From the NCBI GenBank assembly GCA_964020155.1, contig OZ026552.1, positions 76,001 through 140,000 of the forward strand: 64,000 bases of DNA, written 5' to 3'. Below are positions 1 to 9,970 of the stretch, piece by piece. The notes below the pieces were generated by a model. It did not search any database and was not told the DNA's origin. It worked only from the letters and a program-made list of their open reading frames with translations. Positions within the stretch are counted from its first letter, which is position 1. Every line of letters begins with the position of its first letter. This DNA is from Chondrilla cf. caribensis (Eukaryota > Porifera > Demospongiae > Chondrillida > Chondrillidae). The translations under genes and the position numbers were made by a program.

Positions 1-423
1 GCTATCATATCACAGGATTAAATTCAGAGTTGATTGAACATCCGTATTATACATTTTGCTAGGTGTAGCAATAGTATAAAATACATGCCTACATATGGGA
101 GATGCTGACAACCGCTTTGTACCAAGGAAAGGAATGATAACAATATGTAGTGATATGTTATCACTTGTTGGCTCAGAAGCCATCACATCCTCTACGTCTG
201 CATGGCCGCCACACAACACATTAGACCAAACACAGATGAATAGGTTCACACTATGAATGGGATGAAAGTCTACCAGTCAATAAGGATCTACAAACAGAAG
301 TTCAACGGCGACATGGACGAACATTGCACGCCTATGGAGTATGTGCAGAAAGCATGAAACACATATATAGACACACTTACACATATGGTAGGCTTGTACA
401 TATACACTATAGTGTATACATAT

Positions 424-507
<84 letters not shown>

Positions 508-510
508 ACA

Positions 511-563
<53 letters not shown>

Positions 564-576
564 TACACACACCACA

Positions 577-643
<67 letters not shown>

Positions 644-656
644 TACACACACCACA

Positions 657-724
<68 letters not shown>

Positions 725-1309
725 AGCTCCCACGCAAACACTACCCCTACACGAACATGATCCAGTCATCCCACATTAACACATCACAGATACGCCATAG
801 CTGTACGGTCTGAAATTGAATACTCAATGCAGTGAAGACTGTAACACAGTACCAGAGACCTAGCAGCCGCTACGGCGGGACGAAGGAATGGCGCTGGAAT
901 GACTAGCGCGCCGCGGTCACTCTAGACACGCGCATCGGGAAGCCATTGCAAACATAAATACCGTGGAAATTCTAACCTCGATTCGCCTCTTAGTACATAC
1001 AAGACGATATAGCTGGCCTGCCAACCGCACTGGTGGGTCTTTTCTCCACTCAGTTCTTCTACAGCGAGTTCACGTAGGAGATCGCCGAACCGTAGATAAA
1101 CTAGGTTCGCTTATCGTCAGTGATGGAATGCTCGTCTCTATGAATATGATTAGAACGAGCTGCCTTGATCACGTGAGTCGAATGGCCAACCTGGTCACAT
1201 GACCGGAAATACCCACGTGCCTAATTATCTGCCCGACCTTTCTATCGTACCACCAACACGTCTGCACATCCGCTGCTGAGCGTCTGGGACAAGAACAGTT
1301 GAAGCAGAT
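1..1309. other. Upstream region of the isocitrate dehydrogenase gene
   Basis: No gene could be supported here. A 79-codon open frame on the minus strand (10-249) has no family resemblance that I recognise. It could be an exon of a gene leaving the window to the left, but it has no convincing splice context. From 422 to 721 there is a CA array. The 600 bases before position 1310 are mixed, non-repetitive sequence and presumably hold the promoter and 5' UTR of the next gene. Confidence 0.4.
422..721. repeat. Interrupted (CA)n microsatellite, 300 bp
   Basis: Dinucleotide CA runs, broken by the same short interruptions (a CACCACACCACAC block and an AAACATACACACACC block that occurs twice). The repeated interruptions show that larger blocks were duplicated, not just single CA units. 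All open frames through it (Cys-Val, Thr-His) are artefacts. Confidence 0.95.
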
Positions 1310-1940
1310 ATGGCCGCAAAAATAAAAGGTGAGTTTCTTCTCGTACATCAGCTTCTCATGCCATGTCTTTGAAGAGCGCATAAGGTGTATTCTGTGTGAG
1401 CATAGACCCTTAATGAGCGAGTCGAGTCCAACTGTTCACCCACCTGACCAATGACTAGGAATTCCATACTATGGAATTCCTAGTCATCCGTGGTTTCACT
1501 ACGTGTAAGTATAGATACTCGAGATGGTTGTTGGGGCCGGGTTTACGTGGATTGAATATAATAACGAGTCAGTTGCTTACAGGGTTGGTGTGTGGCTGGT
1601 GTGCATGTGGTGACCGATGAGTTGGTGTGGGCTGGTGTGCATGTGGTGACCGATGAGCTGGTGTGCATGTGGTGACCGATGAGTTGTGCTGGCTTCTTAG
1701 GTGGTACTGTCGTGGAGGTCAAGGGAGATGAGATGACAAGGTAGGTCCGGATGGTGCCTGCACGGTACACCCTCAGTCTCACTGCCGATGGGCCCTGGGG
1801 TCATGAGTCGTGTCCGTCCATGTAGGATCATCTGGGAGCTGATCAAGGACAAACTGATCCTACCTTTCCTCGAACTTGACATCAAGAGCTTCGATCTTGG
1901 AATTGAAAACAGAGACGCAACAGATGATCGAGGTGGGGAT

Positions 1941-1987
<47 letters not shown>

Positions 1988-1988
1988 C

Positions 1989-2051
<63 letters not shown>

Positions 2052-5000
2052 CGTATGTATGTGTATAATGTTTGTGTGTATGCTAATATGTGTGTATACA
2101 GTAGTATGTGTGTATGCTAGTATGTGTGTATGCTAGTAGGTGTGTCTCTTATTGTCTGGTTGTAGTGACTGTGGAATGTGCTGAAGCCATAGGGAGGTAC
2201 AATGTCGGGATTAAGTGTGCCACTATCACTCCTGATGAGAAGAGAGTGGAAGGTCAGATTAATTGGGGGTGGGGTCTCTTCAGGGTTGAATAACATGGGT
2301 GTGAGCACTGCAGGAGTGCTGATATTCATTGAATGTTGGTATTTATTAGAATTCGGTTTGAAGAAAATGTGGAAGTCTCCTAACGGCACCATCAGGAACA
2401 TACTGGGCGGTACCGTGTTCAGAGAAGCCATCATATGTGAGAATATCCCCCGTCTAGTCACAGGGTGGACCAAGCCGATTGTGATTGGGAGACACGCCCA
2501 CGCAGACCAGTACAAGGCCACGGACATTGTAGTTCCTGGCCCAGGTAAACTGGAGCTCACGTACACCCCAGAGGGCGGGTCTCCGCAGACCTACACTGTG
2601 TTCGACTTCAAGGAATGTGGTGGTGTTGGTATGGCCATGTACAATACAGACAAGGTAACGTGGTCCATTGAACTGTGGTGCATGGGAGTGTCAATGGTGG
2701 GAGTGTCAACATCTCAACAGCTCACTCTATGGTCTTTCTGCAGTCGATTACTGACTTTGCTCACAGCTGCTTCAAGTATGCTCTGGATAGGAAGATGCCT
2801 CTCTACATGAGGTACAGACACACTCATGAACATCACCTTGTGCCACACCCACAAATACCCCTTGCACCACACCTACTGACACACCCCTCTCTTTATCACA
2901 GTACTAAGAATACCATTCTAAAACGCTATGACGGTAGATTCAAAGATATATTCCAAGAAATTTATGACAAGTAAGTTTTGAATGTGGTGTGTAATGGTAA
3001 GGTTTGCCATGGTAACATGCTCTACCTTTTGTTGTTGCTAGGCAATACAAGCCCCAGTTTGAGTCTGCCGGTATTTGGTATGAGCATCGTCTCATTGATG
3101 ATATGGTGGCTCAGGCCATGAAGAGTGAGGGGGGGTTTGTGTGGGCGTGTAAGAACTACGACGGAGACGTCCAATCGGATTCTGTTGCCCAAGGTGAGCC
3201 TTTATTGGAATATGAATAAAATGTAAAAATTTCCCGACGACCACCTACACCCTAACCCGATGACCACCTACACTTTAACCCGACGACCACCTACACCCTA
3301 ACCCGACGACCACCTACACCCTAACCCGACGATCACCTACACCCAACCCGACGATCACCTACACCCTAATCCGATGACCACCTACACCCTAACCCGACGA
3401 CCACCTACACCCTAACCCGACGATCACCTACACCCCAAACCAATGATGACGTACAGAACACCCCAAACTCCTTTCAAACATGTCCACGCCTCCAAACATC
3501 TCACACATGTCCCCTCTCTCCCCTGCAGGCTACGGCTCTCTTGGGATGATGACGAGTGTGCTGGTGTGCCCGGATGGCAAGACAGTGGAGGCTGAGGCCG
3601 CTCACGGCACCGTCACCAGACACTATAGAGTCCACCAGAAGGGAGGGGAGACATCCACCAATCCGATTGGTGGGTTGTGGTCATGTGATATGTACATTGT
3701 CTGTTAAGTGGTCTGTCTCCTCTGTGCACAGCATCCATCTTTGCTTGGACTAGGGGGCTAGCCCACAGAGCTAAACTAGACAGTAAGTCACATGGAAGTC
3801 ACATGACTGTCACCTATCTGGTCACACTGCTTGAATATTGTCTGAATGCATGAGGTCATGTGATTGTCACACTCAGTGAATTGCAGTGAAGCCATTTTTC
3901 CCTAACACCCAATAAGAATAAGAATAATATCTCCAACAAATCACTCCATCAATAACTTCTCAGTGTGTTATGGCACCCCTCACCACACTAAGCAGCATTT
4001 GGTTCACTTCAGCTGTATCCATGTTGCCTGGTTCACTTCAGCTGTATCCATGTTGCCTGGTTCACTGGAGCTGTATCCATGTTGCCTGGTTCACTGGAGC
4101 TGTATCCATGTTGCCTGGTTCACTGGAGCTGTATCCATGTTGCCTGGTTCACTTGAGCTGTATCCATGTTGCCTGGTTCACTGGAGCTGTATCCATGTTG
4201 CCTGGTTCACTTGAGCTGTATCCATGTTGCCTGGTTCACTTGAGCTGTATCGGTGTTGCCTGGTTCACTGGAGCTGTATCCATGTTGCCTGGTTCACTTG
4301 AGCTGTATCCATGTTGCCTGGTTCACTTGAGCTGTATCGGTGTTGCCTGGTTCACTTGAGCTGTATCCATGTTGCCTGGTTCACTTGAGCTGTATCCGTG
4401 TTGCCTGGTTGTAGGTAATGATGCTCTTGGGAAGTTCTCTGACAATTTGGAAAGAGTTTGTATTGAGACTATTGAGAGTGGGCTGATGACCAAGGACCTT
4501 GCTATTTGTATAAAAGGAGCTGCCAAGTGAGATGACACCACTCATCTACATATCACTTAGGTCCTCCCTCTACCCCTGGGGTTCAGTCTGTGTAAAATGT
4601 GAGACCCTCCCTCTACCCCTGGGGTTCAGTCTGTGTAAAATGTGAGACCCTCCCTCTACCCCTGGGGTTCAGTCTGTGTAAAATGTGAGACCCTCCCTCT
4701 ACCCCTGGGGTTGGAGGTGTGTGGTCCTCTGTTAAGGAGTCCTCCAGAGAGCGTCATTAGAAGTGCCTGTTAAAGGTCCTCAGTTAGGTGGGCTCCTGGA
4801 GATCTGGTAAACCTTCCAACTCTGGGGGACAGGCTGTACGGGGTTCAGTGTTTTGGAGGTTTGTTCAGTTGACCACCGGGCTAGCACCACCGGGCTAGCA
4901 CCACCAGGCTAGCACCACCGGGCTAGCACCACCAGGCTAGCACCACCGGGCTAGCACCACCGGGCTAGCACCACCAGGCTAGCACCACCAGGCTAGCACC

Positions 5001-5282
5001 ACCAGGCTAGCACCACCAGGCTAGCACCACCAGGCTAGCACCACCAGGCTAGCACCACCGGGCTAGCACCACCAGGCTAGCACCACCGGGCTAGCACCAC
5101 CGGGCTAGCACCACCTTGCCATCAGTCATGTCACCATCCATTTTGCCATGCCCCTTCCCGTACCCTCACCATGCCCCTCTCTCCACACACCCTACAGTGT
5201 TCAGAGATCCGATTATTTGAATACCTTTGAGTTTCTGGACAAACTGGCTGAAAACCTCAAGAAGAAAATGGCTTCTTCCTGA
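1310..5282 (+). CDS. IDH1: NADP-dependent isocitrate dehydrogenase, cytosolic type
   Basis: Oxidatively decarboxylates isocitrate to 2-oxoglutarate and makes NADPH. Twelve exons: 1310-1328, 1701-1740, 1826-1932, 2166-2252, 2350-2654, 2744-2811, 2902-2970, 3042-3193, 3529-3669, 3732-3782, 4415-4526, 5198-5282; all junctions are GT-AG and phases join without a break (1236 nt, 411 residues; human IDH1 has 414). Seen directly: GDEMTR near the start, [18 protein letters not shown] (substrate loop), [10 protein letters not shown] (metal-binding aspartates) and the NADP region [11 protein letters not shown]. The N-terminus (MAAKIKGGTVVEV) has no mitochondrial presequence and the C-terminus ends -MASS, so it lacks a peroxisomal SKL/AKL tripeptide. 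I infer a cytosolic enzyme. Its introns hold five different tandem arrays. It runs tail-to-tail into the DPH5 gene with 441 bp between stop codons. Confidence 0.95.
1451..1487. repeat. Perfect 37-nt palindrome in IDH intron 1
   Basis: Two 18-nt arms, ATGACTAGGAATTCCATA and its exact reverse complement, separated by a single C. It is a near-perfect cruciform or hairpin. Function unknown. Confidence 0.9.
1943..2050. repeat. (GT)n microsatellite in IDH intron 3
   Basis: GT run with GTGC interruptions beginning about ten bases after the exon 3 splice donor, followed by degenerate GTATGCTAGTATGTGT units up to about 2145. Confidence 0.9.
3232..3432. repeat. 22-24 bp minisatellite in IDH intron 8
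   Basis: About nine units of the type CCTACACCCTAACCCGACGA, with CGA/TGA and CCAC/TCAC variants. The CCCTAA inside the unit looks like telomere repeat, but the unit as a whole is not telomeric. Confidence 0.85.
4010..4413. repeat. 29-bp minisatellite abutting the IDH exon 11 acceptor
   Basis: About fourteen units of TTCACTTGAGCTGTATCC followed by ATGTTGCCTGG, with CTTCAG/CTGGAG/CTTGAG variants. The last partial unit (TTGCCTGG) runs directly into TTGTAG, the acceptor of exon 11, so the array supplies the polypyrimidine side of a splice site. Confidence 0.9.
4563..4706. repeat. 43-bp tandem repeat, about 3.5 copies, IDH intron 11
   Basis: The block from CCTCCCTCTACCCCTGGGG to GTAAAATGTGAGA is repeated with almost no divergence, which suggests recent duplication. 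Confidence 0.85.
4874..5116. repeat. 15-bp minisatellite, about 16 copies, IDH intron 11
   Basis: Unit GCTAGCACCACCGGG or GCTAGCACCACCAGG. Only the G/A position alternates, so the array is young or kept homogeneous. Confidence 0.9.
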
Positions 5283-5723
5283 CTAGGGGGTCACTTAGGT
5301 CAATCAAGAGCCAAATACTGAAGACAATCCTCATTAATGAATAATTATCACAGTATCAAAAGTACCAGACATAGTTCTGTTATCATTAGAGACACACATC
5401 AATGTGTGTTCAGATATATAACATAATAATTATATGTAGTATATGTACCATGTTCAATGAGTGAGATTTCGTGCATGTTCGGTGGAGCAGCTCCAGTACA
5501 GTGTGTTCGGTGGAGCAGCTCCGGTACAGTGTGTTCGGTGGAGCAGCTCCACTGAGTACAGTATAAATCTTTCCAGCTGATCGTAATTAACTCTTTGTCT
5601 TCATGACATTAATTAGATGATAGAAATTTATAAATTTCACAATTATTCAAAATAAGTAATAAAAAAGATCATATCAGAAATGAGAATACTAATTTTCTTA
5701 AGAATAAATTAATGATGCAAAAT

Positions 5724-6321
5724 TTATTTTTTATTTGAGAATATCTCCAACATTTCATCCTCCACTGGGTGGGTGGGTCCAACAATGACTAGTGAATGAA
5801 GGGGCGGTCCCATGACCACACCCACCATCTCCTGAAGTGTACCATGTACTATCTTCTCATTGTCACTCCCTATCCTGGCCACACCCACACATCGGGTTGA
5901 AGGAGACAGATCTGAGAAGAGCACAACACACACCTAAATATATGCAACATTGGACTACATGTGTGTGACATCAGATGACATGCATGTGACATTAGGTTAC
6001 ATGCGTGACATGAGACTACATGTGTGTGTGTGACCTCACTAAATGTATGGCATTAGACTACATACACATGTGAGCCACACCTCTTTGACCTACTGGAGAA
6101 TGGCTGCCCCGCCTCCTTCCTGCGTTCAATCACTGTTAGCAGCTGCTCAGCAGCCTGGTCCACTGTCATGAAGCGCGGCGGCTCATAGATTTTACGACCT
6201 TTCATCAAGTTCTCCACACTCTGCTCCTTCATTTTAATATCTGTCACAACAGTTGATGTACATCAACAGGAAACCGTGCACACACCCACGCACACACACG
6301 CACGCACACAAATGCACGTAT

Positions 6322-6408
<87 letters not shown>

Positions 6409-7397
6409 ATAGACACAGTGTGTGGAGTCCATGTTGAAGATTTTTCTCTATTTTGTCAACATAACTGTCTGGTTGCCATGACGATGTCCACATGACCAGC
6501 GACACAGTTTCACCAAAGTTGTACAACTACATGAGAAATGGGAGGGGCAAACAAAGTGGGCGGGGTTAACCTACTGAAAGACATAGTGCAGTTGAATGCT
6601 GGCTAACCTGTAGTCCACATGAACCGATAGCATTCAAGATGGACGCATTGTGTATGATACGATAGCCTATACCTTTGCTATGGGCCCTTAATATGAGATC
6701 ACTATGCGTAGTAGCACTAGAGTCATATGAAATTAATATGTGAGTATACAGAAGGTATACATGAGTATACAGAGGGTACATGTGAGTATACAGAGGGTAG
6801 TTGTGAGTATACAGAGGGCACATGTGAGTATAAAGAAGGTGTACATGAGTATACAGAAGGCACATATGAGAATACAGAAGGCACATGAGTATACAGAGAG
6901 TATACATGAGAATACAGAAGGCACACGAGTATACAGAGAGTATACATGAGTATACAGAAGGTACGCATGATCTTGACACACCCACCATAGACACACCCAC
7001 TCACCCCAGTGGGTCTCCCACTACTAGGAACACAACGTCCTTCTCCCCAGCATCCCGCAGGATAACATCGCAGTCTTGTTCCACTAGTTCTCGATCTGCT
7101 AAAGTAACTTCACGACCATAAAACTCCTCCTGGGTAGATTTACATATTATGCACTATGACTGTGTGCGTGTGTGTGTGAGAGAGAAGGTGTGCGCATGCA
7201 TACTACCACATGTACATGCTAGCTACAGAGACAGGTCGCAACCGGCTGGATATAGTTCTAACCAACACGTCTTTTCCTACGGTTAGCACAGATGTGTACG
7301 CCTCTAGAAAGACTTTATCGGCCTTCTTGATTATCTCAAGTCCTTTAACTGTGATGTCTTTTGCGTCTCCTAACCCGAGGCCGACTAAATACAGCAT
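5724..7397 (-). CDS. DPH5: Diphthine methyl ester synthase
   Basis: AdoMet-dependent methyltransferase that converts the modified histidine of elongation factor 2 to the diphthine methyl ester in the diphthamide pathway; cytosolic. Six exons (minus strand, listed low to high): 5724-5911, 6094-6240, 6406-6526, 6608-6716, 7005-7129, 7263-7397; 825 nt, 274 residues (human 285). Family signatures seen: [20 protein letters not shown] at the start, [28 protein letters not shown] across the exon 2/3 junction, [30 protein letters not shown]-like [20 protein letters not shown], and PLHSLVIVG near the C-terminus. The intron after exon 4 begins directly in a GT microsatellite. The start is the family-typical ML(Y)L methionine. 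Confidence is high because the whole family core is present in order. Confidence 0.95.
6326..6405. repeat. (CA)n microsatellite fused to the DPH5 exon 4 donor
   Basis: On the coding (minus) strand this is (GT)n starting exactly at the splice donor: exon ..CTATTAG then GTGTGTGTG. The microsatellite itself supplies the 5' splice site. Confidence 0.9.
6738..6965. repeat. 18-21 bp GAGTATACAGAGGG-type array, DPH5 intron 2
   Basis: About eleven diverged units built on GAGTATACAGA(A/G)GG with CACATGA or TACATGA tails. Open in several frames only because the unit lacks stops. Confidence 0.85.
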
Positions 7398-7907
7398 TTG
7401 AAATCGACTTCGAACCGTCAGTACTGAATTGACAAGGGCCTAGGGAGCATTATTTAGTCGCCCAGTGCGCCTATCGAACCTCATCCGGACACCTTGTACC
7501 GTGGGTCCACCGTCCCTATTTCAGTACATGCTAACCGGAACAGGAACAGTCATCCCGGAACTGGGTGGTATGTCCTCTTGTGCAGTAACTCAGGAAGAAG
7601 AGTGTCCAATCCAAGTAAAACAAATCCACCACCAACGCTAGTACTCCGCTGCTTTGACATATGTAGTGGCAGTAAATGTACTACATGCATGCGCATAGCA
7701 CTCACATTAAACACAGACAACACTTATCTATTATACATGATGTATTCACAGTCAAATGAAAGATAATAATATGATGAAGTAGCAATGCCACAAATCAGAA
7801 TACAACAATGACAAAGATCGGAGGCAAGATCGGAGATGAGATATGATAATGATGAAGAGATGGCTGTTTTAGCAATGGTGGCATAACAATATACACAATA
7901 CACACTA
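7398..7907. other. Spacer between DPH5 start and kinase gene end
   Basis: Contains the promoter and 5' UTR side of DPH5 (right edge) and the 3' UTR of the kinase gene. I see no further gene; the 90-codon plus-strand frame at 7494-7766 has no recognisable features. Confidence 0.5.
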
Positions 7908-9320
7908 TCAAAGAATGTGTTTGAACAAGCAGTGGTCTATCATCATGTTGACGGCTTCTGCAATGTTAGAGTTGGAGTGTGAAGACACTTCTAACCAGCA
8001 CTTACAGCACAGAGATTGCACAACACCATCCAGTGCCTCTGTTGATATGGCACGTTCCTCATCACTCTTACTACCAACCACCACGAGGGGTATTTCATAA
8101 TCCCCTACATCTTTCAACCACTGGGAGTAGATCTCCTTGGCATTGTCTATGGAATTGGGATCGGTCAGGTCCACGAAAATGAAGGCACCGTTATTGTTGA
8201 AGAAGAGCCAGTCGGTTGTATAGACCAGGGGATAGATCCAGAAGGACACATCCACTGTGATCCCAGAGCGTTCAACAGTCTTATTTGCTTCCTGAAGTAC
8301 AGTGTTGGGTTCTCTCTTCGCTAGCGTGGGGGGTTGATCGTACACACACTGGCTGGCAAAGGTGTACTTCCCACTGTTCCTACCTCCAAGGAGACAGAAT
8401 TGAAGCTTTGCTCTTCCGTCCCTCACCAGAGGCGAATATGGTATCTTGAAATCTATGGTCTTCCCCTCGTGATGGGTGAGGCTGAGTGGGTAGGGGAGGA
8501 CCTTCAATCTGCTGTGTATCTCGTGTGCTGAGGGCCGATGGGCAAAATCATTTTCAAGACAGCAAATAATGAGAGGCTTGAGTGGGTGGGTGGAGTCTAC
8601 ATATTGAAGGTGGTTCTTACGTCGTTCCACTTCTGGGACTGTCCCTATTCCAATCAGGTCGGAGGGAGGATCCCTACATGTGGCTGTTACCGTCATGACT
8701 ACTCCAAGGGAAAATACATCAAGCTTCTCTGTGTATTGGGGCTCACTACTAAGAGCCTCTGGGGGCATATATGCTAAACATCCGGGAGCTTTAGTGGACA
8801 TGTAGCCTAATCCAGTTGGTCTAAACTTTGCCACACCCAAGTCACTAATCTTGGCCATGCCTTTCGCAGTCAACAATATATTTCTCGTAGTGAGGTCCCT
8901 ATGAACAACAGGAGGGTCGTGTTGATGGAGGTAGGCCAGTCCGTCCGCCACCTGGCAACAGATCCAAGCTTCTTCTAGTTCTCCAACTGATCCCGACACT
9001 TTCCCTCTCTTTTGGATGTGATGGTCGAGGGTCTCCGCCAGGAGCTCCATCACCAGCAGCGCCTGGCTGTTCTCACCGAACACTTCAATGAACTTCACAA
9101 CGTGGGGGTGTTCCAGGGTCTGAAGCAACGCGCATTCTCTCTTAAACTCTGAGATTAAGCGCATATAGTCAACGTGGTCATGTCTGGCGTAGTCCACTAA
9201 CGTGCTGTGAACTTTCTTGATCGCTACCGGTTGACCATAGTATTCGCCTTTGAACACAGCCCCATATGCTCCTTTTCCAATCTCCTCTCCTATACGAACG
9301 TGAGAAGACGACGCTCCCAT
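7908..9320 (-). CDS. Protein kinase fused to a degenerate Ras/Rab-like domain
   Basis: Intronless, 470 residues. Residues 10-275 are a complete protein kinase: glycine loop GKGAYGAVFKG (15-25), VAIKK with lysine 35, catalytic HRDLTTRN (140-147), DLG instead of DFG (160-162), MPPEAL (185-190) and DVFSLGVVM. The HRDLTTRN loop lies between the tyrosine-kinase (HRDLAARN) and tyrosine-kinase-like patterns, so I call it a TK/TKL-group kinase. Residues 303-465 resemble a small GTPase fold (GGRNSGKYTF at 312-321, FIFVDLTDPNSIDNA, VVVGSKSD), but the P-loop Ser/Thr is Tyr, the DxxG switch II motif is not evident and NKxD is SKSD. The N-terminus MGASSSHV fits an N-myristoylation signal (Gly2, Ser6). I infer an active membrane-anchored kinase with a pseudo-GTPase tail; the substrate is unknown. 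Head-to-head with HECTD3. Confidence 0.85.
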   Translation of the reverse strand: MGASSSHVRIGEEIGKGAYGAVFKGEYYGQPVAIKKVHSTLVDYARHDHVDYMRLISEFKRECALLQTLEHPHVVKFIEVFGENSQALLVMELLAETLDHHIQKRGKVSGSVGELEEAWICCQVADGLAYLHQHDPPVVHRDLTTRNILLTAKGMAKISDLGVAKFRPTGLGYMSTKAPGCLAYMPPEALSSEPQYTEKLDVFSLGVVMTVTATCRDPPSDLIGIGTVPEVERRKNHLQYVDSTHPLKPLIICCLENDFAHRPSAHEIHSRLKVLPYPLSLTHHEGKTIDFKIPYSPLVRDGRAKLQFCLLGGRNSGKYTFASQCVYDQPPTLAKREPNTVLQEANKTVERSGITVDVSFWIYPLVYTTDWLFFNNNGAFIFVDLTDPNSIDNAKEIYSQWLKDVGDYEIPLVVVGSKSDEERAISTEALDGVVQSLCCKCWLEVSSHSNSNIAEAVNMMIDHCLFKHIL

Positions 9321-9970
9321 AACATTCTCTTGACTGAAATCTATAGACTAATCGTGAATCGAGTCGGTAACCCCAGGGGGTTGGGGTTGGGCTGGGGGTT
9401 ACCCATATTCTGCATTATACAGGCTTCGTATATAATTGGATTGCATCACATGTGGAATTATAGAATCTGATGCCAACTTAAGGCTCAAATTCAGGTCATA
9501 GCACCACACCTTCCAAACCTACAAGAACAATGTTATATAGTCAGAACACCACCTTGGGAGGTTCTGTGTGCTCAGTAGTGCCTGTGGTACCATGGGGTCA
9601 GATTATTGTCACAGACATAGCCCCACCAGCTCCAAACCTAATATGGTCCTAACACCTAGCTCTTCAGAATGTTGTGTGTATTTGGCAGTGTCCATGCTGC
9701 TATTGGCTCTAATTCCGGCCACAGCACCATGTCACAAAATATGTTAACCATGTCAATTTTTTTACCACGAGTCACTTTTTGGCAGGATTTTTCCAATTAT
9801 TAGTCCCAAATGTAGTCAGAGATAGGATAATTTTTGGATGTCCAGGATGCCTTTTGCACCTCAGATTTCTCCTAGGGTCGAAATTTTCGGACGAGTCACT
9901 CTTGACCATGATGTATAGGACACTGGTCACAGACTGGATAGGTCATGGATGATCACGTGATGTTATTAAA
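9321..9970. other. Divergent intergenic region, kinase / HECTD3
   Basis: 650 bp between two divergently transcribed intronless genes. It should hold both promoters. No TATA-like box at a sensible distance or conserved motif stood out. A loose pair of related blocks (about 9480-9720, ACACCTTCCAAACC / GGTTCTGTGTG variants) may be an old duplication. Confidence 0.4.

Noticed and set aside
10..249. 79-codon minus-strand ORF at the left edge
   Set aside because: No recognisable domain, no splice signals that fit, could be chance; noted only in the region entry.
288..813. Long open frames of Cys-Val or Thr-His repeats
   Set aside because: Translations of CA/GT microsatellite; same for similar frames at 1788-2136, 6234-6526, 14829-15340, 21427-21787, 22221-22586, 24156-24440, 28614-29708, 31127-31800, 44680-45174, 53881-54391, 55488-55751, 56352-56731 and 61669-62110.
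3232..3432. Telomere-like CCCTAA repeats
   Set aside because: CCCTAA occurs once per 22-24 bp unit inside an intronic minisatellite; not a telomeric tract.
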